DNA of 64,000 nt. Source: Narthecium ossifragum. Taxonomy: Eukaryota; Streptophyta; Magnoliopsida; Dioscoreales; Nartheciaceae. The stretch spans positions 8,426,839 to 8,490,838 of the forward strand of contig OY986966.1 of NCBI GenBank assembly GCA_963920575.1, in the 5' to 3' direction. Positions within the stretch are counted from its first letter, which is position 1. Every line of letters starts with the position of its first letter. The notes under the pieces are model-generated. The model was not told where the DNA came from. It made no database searches and saw only the letters and a list, made by a program, of their open reading frames with translations. The position numbers and the translations under genes are program-made. Positions 45,574 to 55,610 of this stretch are shown here, in pieces.

Positions 45574-46062
45574 TGATAGGAACCCAGTAGTGGGTCGAGC
45601 CAGAGGGCCGAGCCACGTCATGAGTAGTTTGGAGTCATGTCGTAGGATAAGTCAGTCATATTTGTATTAGTCAATTAGGAGTTGTGATTGAGTCAAGTGT
45701 AGTTATGATTGATTTAAGTTGGGTGTGAGCCCAAGTCAGTTGTTAGTCGGGTTGGATATGAGCCATTCGTTAGACGGCTACACATCCAACGACTATGATG
45801 TTATCTAGGTATTTGAGAGTCCTAGGGTTTCTATATGCCTCTCTATAAATAGGAGGCAAGAGTCTGTAGTCAGGCATCCAGAGAAATAAGAAAAGTGTTA
45901 GGGGTTTATCCAGCCATCAATTGGGTACAAGGGGTCTTCTTCCAGCCATCAAGTGGGAGAGGGGCGTCCTTGGGCCTTCAATCGAGGATTTATCTTCACC
46001 ACCTCCATCTTCTACCTCCTACCCATAACCCGGTGAGATCTCCCAGATCTAGGATCTCATCA
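45574..46062 (+). repeat. 3' LTR
   Basis: 489 bp, same as the 5' LTR except for three substitutions. Begins right after AAGGGGTGGAGAA, which serves as polypurine tract. Confidence 0.92.
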
Positions 46063-46257
46063 TTGTCCTATAGACTTAAGCAGAAAACAAACTTAGCTTC
46101 TACTGTAGATCACTGTTGTTTTTAGACATATGAACAGTTCCAACAGTCTTAACCTTCACCTTATTAATTAACAACGTTCACTGGTCTATTCAGTTCAGTA
46201 CCTATCAAGATGAAAACCTCCTTGGATCCAACAATTTGTTTTAAACATACCTAGGGA

Positions 46258-46326
46258 AGCTAATACGTACTAAGGCTGATGGTCTGGCTAAGCTAATACG
46301 TACTAAGGCTGATGGTCTGGCTAAGC
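46258..46326 (+). repeat. 33-bp perfect tandem duplication
   Basis: AGCTAATACGTACTAAGGCT followed by GATGGTCTGGCTA occurs twice in a row (46258-46290 and 46291-46323), without mismatch. Confidence 0.9.
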
Positions 46327-46834
46327 AGGGCCGGGCGTTGTGCTCCACGGCCTGTGGTCAATTTTGTTGATAGTTAGGGGCGTTTGGTTGGTGAAATCGT
46401 CTGATGCATGGATCATAGGATGCATGCATCATATGGTGTATGCATCGGGGAGTAGATGTACGTGTTTGTTTATCTTTTGAATTAGCCGATGCACTCTGAT
46501 GCTATATAACTATTTTATAAGGAAGAGCGGTTTTTGAAATGTCTCAACTATACGACATAAAAAGTGGTAGGGATTTATCTCCAAACACATCCAACGGTCC
46601 AGATTTCATCATCAACTTTAAGATTCCTACATAAAATTTCATTCCCACCAAAAACTCCAGCCCAAACTCTCATCTCCCTCCAAAGCTAATTCAACTTAAA
46701 CATGAGAGAGAGAGAGACGTGGCCCGGGGGATGTGACTGAAGAACCAGCCATCCCATCCCCTCCCTACTCATCTCTCACATCCTCCATCTCCCCTCTCCC
46801 CCATCCCCCTCTCTCCCTCTCTGTTCTGATGTCG

Positions 46835-46954
46835 CCCCACATCGTCGGCCACACCCAACGCCGTCACCCCACAGCGTCGCCCACGCGATCCACACCCCAC
46901 ATCGTCGGTCACACCCAACGCCGTCACCCCACGACGTCGCCCACGTGATCTACT
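46835..46954 (+). repeat. 60-bp tandem duplication
   Basis: CCCCACATCGTCGGCCACAC...CACCCCACAGCGTCGCCCACG at 46835-46894 is repeated with few changes at 46895-46954. More degenerate copies of GCCGTCGGCC follow to about 47030. It lies in a GC-rich patch with no clear gene. Confidence 0.8.
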
Positions 46955-47099
46955 CCCAACACTGTCGGCCACGCCCAACCGCCGTCGGCCTCGCCCAACC
47001 GCCGTCGGCCTCGCCCCACGGCGTCGGCCACACCTCCCTCTTTGTTCCCGAGACCTCGCCTACGCCGCCGACCTCGCGCCAAGCCGATTTCATCATGTT

Positions 47100-48273
47100 T
47101 ATAGATAACCTGTGATCGATCTACATTTAATCACACGTTTATTTGAGTGGTAAATACGCGAAAAAATTTCAATTCTTATGCTAGCATGGATGATTATTGC
47201 ATAATTCATCTTGATTCTCATGCTTTGTAGAATTTGGCGAATCATTTCATGAGTGGTGTTATTCGTCTACTTTAATTCTACTTGCCATGCATTAAGGACA
47301 TTAAAGTGATCCAATCCACTTGTGCACTTACACTTGTATGAGGGGGCAAGTAGTGTTTGATTGGGGGACCTTGATAGATTGGGGGTCCAAGGCTATTTAC
47401 ACTCGATTGAGATGACTTGTAGTAGGGTTCGAAGCGAAGTTAGAGGCCAAGAACCAGTTTAATAAAAGTGACTAGTCTTGATTCGTAGCCTTCTAGGCTC
47501 GAATATGTAGGTCCAAGGGGTGCTTCAACACCTAATGCCCCAAAGCCATCTGGCTTGGGAGTCATTGACCTAACACTCGTTAAATGGGTCTAGTAGAAAG
47601 CTTAAGGGATCAAGGCATTGCACAGTCACGCTAGTATCAAATAAAAGCTTGTTGGTCAGCTGTGATTCGTGGCTTGCTAGGTTTGGGAGATTAAGCCCGA
47701 GGGGTGCCTCAACACCTAGTGCCTTTAGGTCATCTGACCGGGGAGCCACTGGCTCAAATCCCGTTATATGGGCCTAGTAGAAAGCCTAAGGGATCAAGGC
47801 ATTACACGACCACTGGTTTTATTCATAAAAAAAACAAAAAGAAAAAAAAATATATTTTAAATAACACTTGTCATTTGTTCAACCGGTGTAAGGTGCTAAG
47901 GATGCCTAATTTTGATTGGAACCCCACTTGAATGACTATGAGACCCCGAGTACTTGAGTAGCAACTTTCACTACACGGATTGCTTAGATGAGCTTTGATC
48001 TTATTCAAGTGCTTTGAAGTGTTTGAATGATGCTATTGATAGAATTATTCGCTTGCATTTTACTTGTGCTATGGGTTGATGGATGGAGTTATGTATTTAA
48101 ATCTATGTTGGGCATATGGATGAATTTTGATCGCATAGGAACCAAAGCTATTTGAGAAGTAACTAATTGTAGATCGGGTGATTGCTGTTACATAGTTTTT
48201 ATTTCTTTCCTTTCACCTCGTTTTAGTTTTCTTTTGCTTTGCTCGAGGACTAGCAAAGATCAAATTAGGGGTG
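47100..48273 (+). mobile_element. 3' untranslated part of a Ty3 (Athila/Tat-type) element, truncated at the left
   Basis: Ends with GCTCGAGGACTAGCAAAGATC and AAATTAGGGGTG just before an LTR-like TGATAAGACGTG. The sequence GCTCGAGGAC(T/G)AGCAAAG near the 3' end is characteristic of plant Athila/Tat-type elements. No pol domain is present in the window. Contains a 184-bp tandem duplication. Confidence 0.55.
47480..47815 (+). repeat. Diverged tandem duplication, 184-bp period
   Basis: Starting at GATTCGTAGCC (47480) and GATTCGTGGC (47664). Both copies share AGGGGTGC(T/C)TCAACACCTA, GGGTCTAGTAGAAAGC or near variant, and TAAGGGATCAAGGCATT. Confidence 0.8.
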
Positions 48274-49292
48274 TGATAAGACGTGAAAAGTGCACAAATC
48301 ACCCCTTCAACTTGGCCTTGTTAGTTTCCGAGCAAGGCCCTACTGACGACTATTACCCCATTACATGTACAAGAGCCCTCAACGAGGATTAGATCAAGTT
48401 TGGAGCTAAAACGAACTCATTCAGGCAAGTTCAGTATAAAGAAGATCGATCTTCTACTTGAGAAGATCGATCCTTTAAGGAAATCAAGACAAAATCCAGG
48501 TTGAACACAAAAGATCGATCTTTTCATCATGAGAAGATCGATCCTTTATGTGTATTTTTCAGGGACAGAGCGTAAGTTTTGAAAGATCGATCTTCATCTA
48601 GGTCATGATCGATCTTTCACGTGCAAAAGAGATGACAGAGCGCAACAATTCAGATGATCGATCTTCTTCAATAGGAAGATCGATCTTCCACGGGCGCAGC
48701 AAGCACACGGAAAGAAAAGATTGATCTTATACCTTATAAAGATCGATCTTTATGTGCCAGCAGAGCAGAATCAATGGCCCAGATCTAATCCGAGTGTGGG
48801 AGGCTTGTTTACTATAAATAGACCCCTTTGGGGGAATCTTGGGGGCTTCTCTTACACTTTTTTTCCAGCTTTTCTTCTTTGAGATTCCTCTTACCCAATT
48901 GAGAATAAGGACTTTTTGGAGGAGATCCATGGGAGGAGAGCTTCACCAACCTCCATCTATGGATCAACCCCCTAAGATGAGTCACTAAACTCTTAGCTTA
49001 GGGATTCTTATGATGTAATAAGGGTTTCTCGTAAGGATTTCTTAGGATTTAGGGCTTTTGCTACTCTATTGAATGGTTGTATGGATTGGAGTTAATTTCT
49101 ATATGAATTCGGTGTTATTTTCATTGATGAATGCTTGGATTGCCCTATTGTGCCCTAGATCTAGGTCTCTTGCATGCTAGGGCTTGGATGGAAATTCTCG
49201 TGAGAGAGATTCATGCTAAAACCATGGATTCTTTATTTTGTTACCTCATATGTTGTTATCCCTTGGATTTTGTTGTTATCCCTTGGATTGTG
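48274..49292 (+). mobile_element. LTR of the Ty3 (Athila/Tat-type) element, interrupted at the right
   Basis: Begins TGATAAGACGTGAAAAGTGC after the AAATTAGGGGTG purine tract. TATA box TATAAATA at 48813-48820. Upstream of it lies an array of palindromic GATCGATC pairs (48441-48752), in the U3 position. Disrupted at 49293 by a solo LTR; its own right end was not found. Confidence 0.6.
48441..48752 (+). repeat. Array of paired AAGATCGATCTT-type palindromes in U3
   Basis: Five units, each two GATCGATC (one GATTGATC variant) cores 15-25 nt apart, e.g. GAAGATCGATCTTC then GAAGATCGATCC. Units are separated by 20-45 nt of unrelated sequence, some containing a shared GACAGAGCG. Confidence 0.88.
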
Positions 49293-50644
49293 TGTCACGC
49301 CCCGACCCGCGAAAGCCCAACCGGGCCGGACGATGCGAACCGGAACCTAACAAAACGCGAAAAAATTTGACGAGGGTTCCCTCTAACCTATAGGTCTCCC
49401 TAGCAATTCATCAAACACCCCCCAATTAAAAGACAACAATTGAGCAATATCGAACCCAAGATTACAAAACCCAAGTGGAATTAATATACATATCATCGGA
49501 GAGGGAAAGATTCAAATACAATATTAAACACTCCCGTAGGAGACTAACTAACAAAGGTTTTTAAAGTAGTAAAAGATCACCACCTCTCAGACTCCGCCTG
49601 GCGCCGCCGCACCGCCGACCAACTGCCCGGTAGGGGCCACCAACGAGGAGCGAACGCCTGCACCTGCAAACGCAGCCTGGGTAGGAGTGAGCAACTAAAC
49701 TCAGCAGGGAAACTACACTACGACACACAGAAAGAAGGGGGAAACACAACAGTGTCGCCCTCAAGTAAGTCCTGTATGTATACAGAGGTCCCACAACCCC
49801 ACCCTGTGTCCCTGAGGTCCACGATCATGGTCTTTCAGGAGAACTGGTCACATGATGGGTCCACTCAGTAAGCAGAACTAATACTGTAGACTCACAAGCA
49901 GAGAACGACACTGCATGCTGGAAATGGCACCGCTGAGTAGGCAACTCTTCTACTCAAGAGTCGTCACAGTGGAACACCGGCTACAACTCAGCATCCGACT
50001 CGAGGCCGACACGACCTCTATAATCACCAAGCAACATGTGTACCTGTCATCTAGGCCTATCATCAAAATTGACTGGACACCACAATTCAATCCGGGTCCA
50101 AACTATCCAACCCCGATTCTAGGGCTAAATCCAAGCTTCCAAACCTCGGGACGGCGACCCACAGATCGCCCACGCCCTAACCATGCAACTAATGCACAAC
50201 AGAGATGCATGCAATAAACATACACACATAAGCAGTTAAGCATGCAACAGGATGTGATAATAGCATAACACGGTCTGGGCTCGGCACACTGCCAGCCGGG
50301 GGTGGTGAACATATATTTAAGGTCTGGAGCGGCTGGAGTGGTACACCACCAACTACCAACCAGTTCACCAACAACCTACATCAGGAAGCATCCCCGCAAA
50401 CAACAGAGACACACCACACAGGTAAAAGCCCTCGACGCACGCCGGCATGCAAGGCTATGGCAAGTAGTAGGGCTACTCGCCCACTTATTCTAAACATCCC
50501 AGGAGACATCACTCTCCTGGTTCACCACTGCCCTTAATATGTGACTAGCATGCTTAAGAGTATGTACAAGATATAAAGCTGTAAGGAAAACGATACATAC
50601 AAAGCCCCGCGGGTAAAGCCAAGAAAAATCCCTCTCTGTCGTCA

Positions 50645-50977
50645 AAGGATCGATCTCTCCCTAAGGAAAGATCGATCTTTCAAGTGACAGAGAGCATCCT
50701 TCCATATCGTGTCAAGGATGATCAATCCTTCCTCCCAGGAAAATCGATCATCCTCGCGATAGGGAACATCCTCTTTGCCGCGCCAAGGAAGATCGATCCT
50801 TCCTCCCAGGAAGATCGATCCTTCCTCTTAGGAAGATCGATCCTCCTCGCGACAAGGGGGATCCCATGCTACCCAAGGCACACGATCGATCATCTCCAAT
50901 CAGATGATCGATCCTTCATCGGGTTCAACATGACCAACAAGAAGGATCGATCTTTCACCAAGGAAGATCGATCTTAT
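50645..50977 (+). repeat. GATCGATC palindrome array, main block
   Basis: Five units, each of two or three GATCGATC (or GATCAATC, AATCGATC) cores in contexts such as AGGAAGATCGATCCTTCCT, separated by 20-35 nt. Confidence 0.88.
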
Positions 50978-51341
50978 TGGGTTCTCCGATGAACCTCCGG
51001 CGAGAAATACCGTTGGAAAACTCTACCAAATCCCACAAAACCCTGGGATCTGGTAGTACGAAGGACCACGAGTCCAAAACCGGTGGAAATACTATAAACT
51101 AACATGTATTCAGTGAGATCTAAGCAAAACAAAACACAATCAACCCAAAACTCACAAAACCGGAAAAGAAACATAGGTAGGACCCCTACCTAGGCAATAG
51201 CTGCTTCAATCCCAGCTGCTAAGCCTTGGATCGTCCAAAACCTCTTCGAAATTCGACAGATCTGAGCTCAAGAACGCGGATTTCAAAAGGGATTCAAGGA
51301 AGAAGGTTACATCAGTTTTATAGACAAACGCACCGACCTAT

Positions 51342-51449
51342 GAAAGATCAATCCTTCCCTGAGGGAAGATCGATCCTTCATGACAATCACACCTTGACTT
51401 TCTGGCACTAAAAGATCGATCTTCTTGTAAGGAAAGATCGATCCTTCAC
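51342..51449 (+). repeat. GATCGATC palindrome array, promoter-side block
   Basis: Two more paired units (GAAAGATCAATCCTTCC / GGGAAGATCGATCCTTC and AAAAGATCGATCTTC / GGAAAGATCGATCCTTC), upstream of the putative TATA box when read on the minus strand. Confidence 0.85.
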
Positions 51450-51730
51450 ATGCAGAAAGCTAGACTTGGGCTAAAACTTAAGCCCAAGCCCGGATCTTTC
51501 GATCCCGGGTCCACCTAACCTTTCTAATCAAGCACTAACACAACCATGGTCAGTGTGTGCACACGCGGGTATGGAACAAACCAACAAGATGTAATTTACC
51601 AAATTTCCCTTGCGGTCCAAGAAAGAATGCGATCCACCGGATCGCGCGCTCGACGTGAAACAAACAAACGAGCCACGGGTCCGACCCAGCTGGTCGATCC
51701 AGGAGTAGAGGGACAGGTCCTCACATTGTG

Positions 51731-52040
51731 GACGGCGACGAGTGGCGAGTTCGCCGTTCCTTCTTGGGTATGTATTCTTTGCATCTACTCAATTTCCATG
51801 CTAGCCTCTTGATGATATGCACAACGGATAATTATTTCGTGCTAGGCACTGTAGCGATCTAGAGGAGCACAAAGAGGGGGTAGACCATCTCCCCCTGCAA
51901 CTCACGTATCGGAGGAGGAGAGATGCAGAGATCAAGGAAGAGAGAGAAGGAGGAGGAGATGCCGGAGCGATCCAGAGGAGCACGAAGAGGGGGCCGACCA
52001 TCTGGTGCTCTCTCAACTGGTGCTCCTCTCCCAGCTGGTG

Positions 52041-52072
<32 letters not shown>

Positions 52073-52692
52073 GGGATCAGAATGCCCTCAACCAGATGCC
52101 CCCGTCTCTCCCTCCCTCTCCTCCTCCTCCTCCTCCTCCCCCCATATTTCCATAAGGTATGGTTGATTTTGGTATACCTATTGGTATTCTTTGCCTTTGA
52201 TCTTCGATTCGTGTTTTCGATTTCGTTGTGCTTTGTGGAATTTAATTCTATTTTATGAAAATATAGATCTAATGGTTTCTTCTTGGGTTTTCATTTGGTT
52301 GTCTTTGGCATTTGTTGCATTTTGTTTGGATAATGTTTTGGGAGAGGAAAACTTTGGTAAAGAGAGATTTTTTTGGCCCACACCCTGTACTTCATGTATT
52401 TGATGGTTTATATGTCAATTTGGAATCAGTTTTGAATTTCTATGGATGATCCATTCTTCCAACTCCTATTCGATGACCTCAGTTGAATTGGATGTCAATG
52501 CAAGTGGGTTTTGAACTGCATCTTGAGATTTAGCATTTTCCATTCCCAAATTTGCAGATCAGTGTATCAATTCAGCATTTACGTATATGTTACATGGGAA
52601 TTGATATTTTTGTTACATGGGACTGAATCTTCTTCGCCACTATTTGTCCTGTTGCTCAATTGGATCCTTATATCTTGAGTTTTTTTTGGAAT
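51731..52692. other. Possible 5' region of an unrecognised gene; CT microsatellite
   Basis: A GC-rich part (51731-52156) ends in a good donor, CATAAG|GTATGG at 52156/52157, then T-rich intron-like DNA to the MULE at 52702. It could be the first exon of a plus-strand gene whose last exons are at 60708-61039. A (CT)n microsatellite lies at about 52040-52069. Product unknown. Confidence 0.3.
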
Positions 52693-52701
52693 TTCTTTGT
52701 A

Positions 52702-53024
52702 GGCTAAAATACATTTTAATACCATGTAGTTTCAGGTATTATCATTCTACTACCCACATCTTTCAAAATCACATAAAAGTACCCTATAGTTTCAAAACAT
52801 GGCAATTTAGTCCTCATCCTCAAACGGCGTTAGACTTACTCACGGAAAATCGGTCACGTGACACGCACGTGACCGGTTTTCATCCGTTCCCGTGAGCTTT
52901 TCACCGCTTCCTAACAGTGATAACCCCATGAGTTAGGGCTTTCACCCCTTGTCCACGCCGGAGCAAAATCCGGCGAATCCACCGGACTAACGCCATCGAC
53001 GTGGCCTGAGGACGTCAGGTAAGG
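52702..53024 (+). repeat. Left TIR of the MULE
   Basis: Begins GGCTAAAATACATTTTAATA. Includes a CACGTGAC...GTCACGTG-type inner palindrome (about 52855-52875), also present in the right TIR. Confidence 0.88.
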
Positions 53025-53635
53025 ACCCCTATGCTATTTCCCTCTGCTATTATGGTTCTTCTCGTCTTGGATGTCCTCCCCCGTGTAAAAATCCAAGTTT
53101 TTTATAGTGATGGTCCCCTCCCCCATGCCCTAAGGTTTTTTATAGTGATGGTCCCTAGCTTTGTCTCCATGTTTCCTGGACATTACTGATGTTTTTTATG
53201 GCGATGGTCGATGGTCGATGGTCCCTGATGGATGAATGGGAATATGTTTTAGCTTCCTTCCTAAGATACCAACTCGTGATGTTGCTTGCACATGATGGAT
53301 TGTTTTTTACTCTCATCTAGCATGATGGGTTATTTGTTACTCTCAGATTGCTATAATGTTGCTACATAAATTGTTATGTATAATGTTGGTACCTAGATTG
53401 CCCTACATAGATTGCTTTTACAATATTGTTCACATTTAGTGTGCTTTGACTGTGTAGACACCATTTTGACTAAGGTCAAATTTGAGGGTATTTACCCGTA
53501 CTCGCCTCAGACATTCTTCGAAGGTATGTTATCAGACATACAAGTTCAAACACACAAAGAGCACACATACACTGCTCTATATGTGATCCTTCATGGTTTT
53601 GAAAGTATCCTACACAAACCAGAAGCATGAAGGGC

Positions 53636-54550
53636 GTTCCGGTAATTTTACCCGCTCGAGAGTATTTTAGGAATTCAGGACAAAATGCATGCTTGAACTC
53701 TATAAATATCATATCATAACCTTATATAGCTTTTACGGCATCCTACAAAAGCTAAGTCGATATAGGGGTATTTTGGTAATTTTACTACATCAAGGGTATT
53801 TTGGGGATTTAAGTAAAATATATGCACATACTTTCTCTTATAACCCATCGTGCCTTTTACATGATCCGGATAACATCCTACTTAAGTTAGAAGGACTCAG
53901 GGGCATTTTGGTAATTTTCCCCGTCATGGGCATTTTGGGAATTTTGATCAAAATAGGTGTTCAGGAATCCCTACAATATCTGAGAAATATTCTTGGATGG
54001 TTTTTATAACATTTTATACAAACCGAAAGCATAAAGGGTTTTTCGGTAAAATTTGCCTTCTAGGGGTATTTTGGTCATTCTAGCCAAATATAGGCTTGAC
54101 CCACCTAAAACATTCCAAATTAGTCCTTAATGGTTTTGAAGGCATCCTACATAAACCAAGGATATATAAAAAGAGCATTTTTTGGTCATTTAGCCCCAGG
54201 GGTATTTTGGTCATTTGCTCTAAATACACATTTGTCACAAACATACATGAGAAATATTGTATCCACCCTTTAAAATATCATTTATTTTAAAGACATTCTT
54301 GTCCAAAACATATATGGACTCTACACCAACCAAAGTACCAAAAGGGTATTTTGGTAACTTCACCCTAAAATCAGCCTTCTTAAAGCTTTGATGGCATCCT
54401 ATATAAGCTACGAGGGTCAAGGGTAGTTTGGACATTCTAAACCTCAAGGGGTACAATGGTCCAAAATATGTGAAAGCATTCCTACCCTTTCTAGGGGCAT
54501 TTTGGTCAAAAGACATGAATGATCTATCACAGGGGTATTTTGGAAATTTA
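53636..54550 (+). repeat. Interspersed GGG(T/C)ATTTTGG(T/G)(A/C)ATTT motif array
   Basis: About twelve copies, often paired 20-35 nt apart, then 80-120 nt to the next pair, e.g. at about 53768, 53797, 53899, 53926, 54064, 54200, 54343 and 54533. Several are preceded by GGCATCCTA(C/T)A. A related array lies at 61424-61970. Confidence 0.8.
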
Positions 54551-54629
54551 CACTTACCCTTGTCTAAGGGCGTTAAGGTAAATTACAACATGTTCAAATA
54601 TTTGAAATTTGAATAGATATATGAAATTT

Positions 54630-54700
54630 AAAGTTCAAATTCAAAATCAAGTTCAAATTCAAAATCAAGTTCAAATTCAAATTCAAATTCAAATAGATCC
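54630..54700 (+). repeat. AAATTC/CAAATT short tandem repeat
   Basis: Runs of TTCAAATTCAAAATCAAG and (TTCAAA)n at the end of the U3-like part of the solo LTR. Confidence 0.85.
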
Positions 54701-55610
54701 CAACTCCCTAACATCCAAATCTCAACCTCTTAACCATCCAAATCTCAACCTCTTAACCATCAAATCCCTAACTTTATTTCAAAAAATCAGCCTCAACTAC
54801 TCCTAATCCTCACCTACAAATAGAGGGGGAGGGGTGAAGGCTTGGAAGGCTTGAAAGGTTTGAAAGAGGGTTGAACACATAGAAGGCTTGGAGAAGAAGG
54901 AAATTTTTTTCCTTGAAGACGCCGAGAGATAGGAGAAGGAAATTTATTTCCTTGAAGACGTCGAGAGATAGGAGAATGAAACTTATTTCCTTGAAGATCG
55001 TGCCATCAATCCAAAAGTGCAAAGCAAGAGATTCAAAGGTTCTTCATCGGCAACGAAGGTGCGGGTCGAAGGCCTAAGCCTTCACCCAAGATCCTTCTTA
55101 TTTCCTTTCTTCTTCCTCTTCTTATTTTTTCATTTTGGATGTAACGGGATTTTAAGGCCCGAATCCTTAATCAGGGGTTTTCCCTTTTGGGTTGTAATTG
55201 ATGGGTTACCAATCTCATCATTGGTATGCAGTTTCCCAAGGAAAAGAGGATCTGCAGTTTGGGATGATATTGGGAACTCAGGAGTGTTGTTCCCACAAAT
55301 CCCACCATGTAATTCAAACTTTTGATCACAATAAAATTAGCAAATCTCGTTCCCCCGAGATCTCGATTTTATTGTCGAACAGACTGCTATCTATATGTAC
55401 TGAGTAGGTCATTATGTTAATGATATATGCTAGCATGTAGATGTATCTATCTGTGTTACTAATTACTGATCAGGTCATTATGTTACTAATGCAGTATGAG
55501 GACTGAATTCACAATCAGACTCCACCATGGGGGTTGTTTCCAGCACACCCCTGTATTTGCTTATATGGGGGGGTGAAGTGGATTTAATAGACAATTGAGA
55601 TCCTGACACA

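Larger units (their letters stand above)
42091..46062 (+). mobile_element. Young non-autonomous LTR retrotransposon (LARD-like)
   Basis: Two LTRs of 489 bp each (42091-42579 and 45574-46062), both TGATAGGAACCC...ATCTCATCA, with only three differences that I can count. The primer-binding site is at 42582-42594, and the 3' LTR follows a purine tract AAGGGGTGGAGAA. The interior has a short gag-like ORF but no protease, reverse transcriptase or integrase. The rest (42880-45560) is CT-rich low-complexity and repeat sequence. The last codons before the 3' LTR (ELDLEDKVDFKGW) resemble the tail found before the polypurine tract of some Ty3 elements. The flanking 5-mers AGTAA and TTGTC do not match. 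Confidence 0.9.
49293..51725 (-). mobile_element. Solo LTR of the Tekay-like Ty3 family
   Basis: 2433 bp with a perfect 5-bp TSD TTGTG (49288-49292 and 51726-51730). Minus strand begins TGTGAGGACCTGTCCC and ends GGGTCGGGGCGTGACA. Homologous to the LTR at 15273-17849 at both ends and in the CTGCACCTGCAAACGCAGC block. A minus-strand TATA-like TCTATAAAAC lies near 51312-51321. Carries palindrome arrays on both sides of it, but of the GATCGATC type rather than the GGTCGAT type. Confidence 0.87.
53453..55381 (+). mobile_element. Solo LTR inside the MULE
   Basis: 1929 bp, begins TGTAGACACCATTTTGACTAAGG and ends TTATTGTCGAACA, with a perfect 5-bp TSD GACTG (53448-53452 and 55382-55386). The first 1.1 kb repeats a GGGTATTTTGGTAATTTT motif about a dozen times. 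A promoter-like CTACAAATAGAGGGGG lies at about 54812. Homologous to the LTR starting at 61261. Likely Ty3 by structure; no coding DNA to prove it. Confidence 0.85.

Noticed and set aside
44325..45590. 421-codon ORF
   Set aside because: Mostly translated CAGATC-type repeats, and it runs into the 3' LTR. Only its tail resembles retroelement protein.
46377..46730. Possible PIF/Tourist element starting TTAGGGGCGTTTGGTTGG
   Set aside because: The left end looks right, but no matching inverted end with TAA duplication was found.
48441..48752. Repeat-spacer pattern reminiscent of a CRISPR array
   Set aside because: Plant nuclear context, inside an LTR U3 region, repeats are variable palindromes of 8-14 nt, and no cas genes are present.
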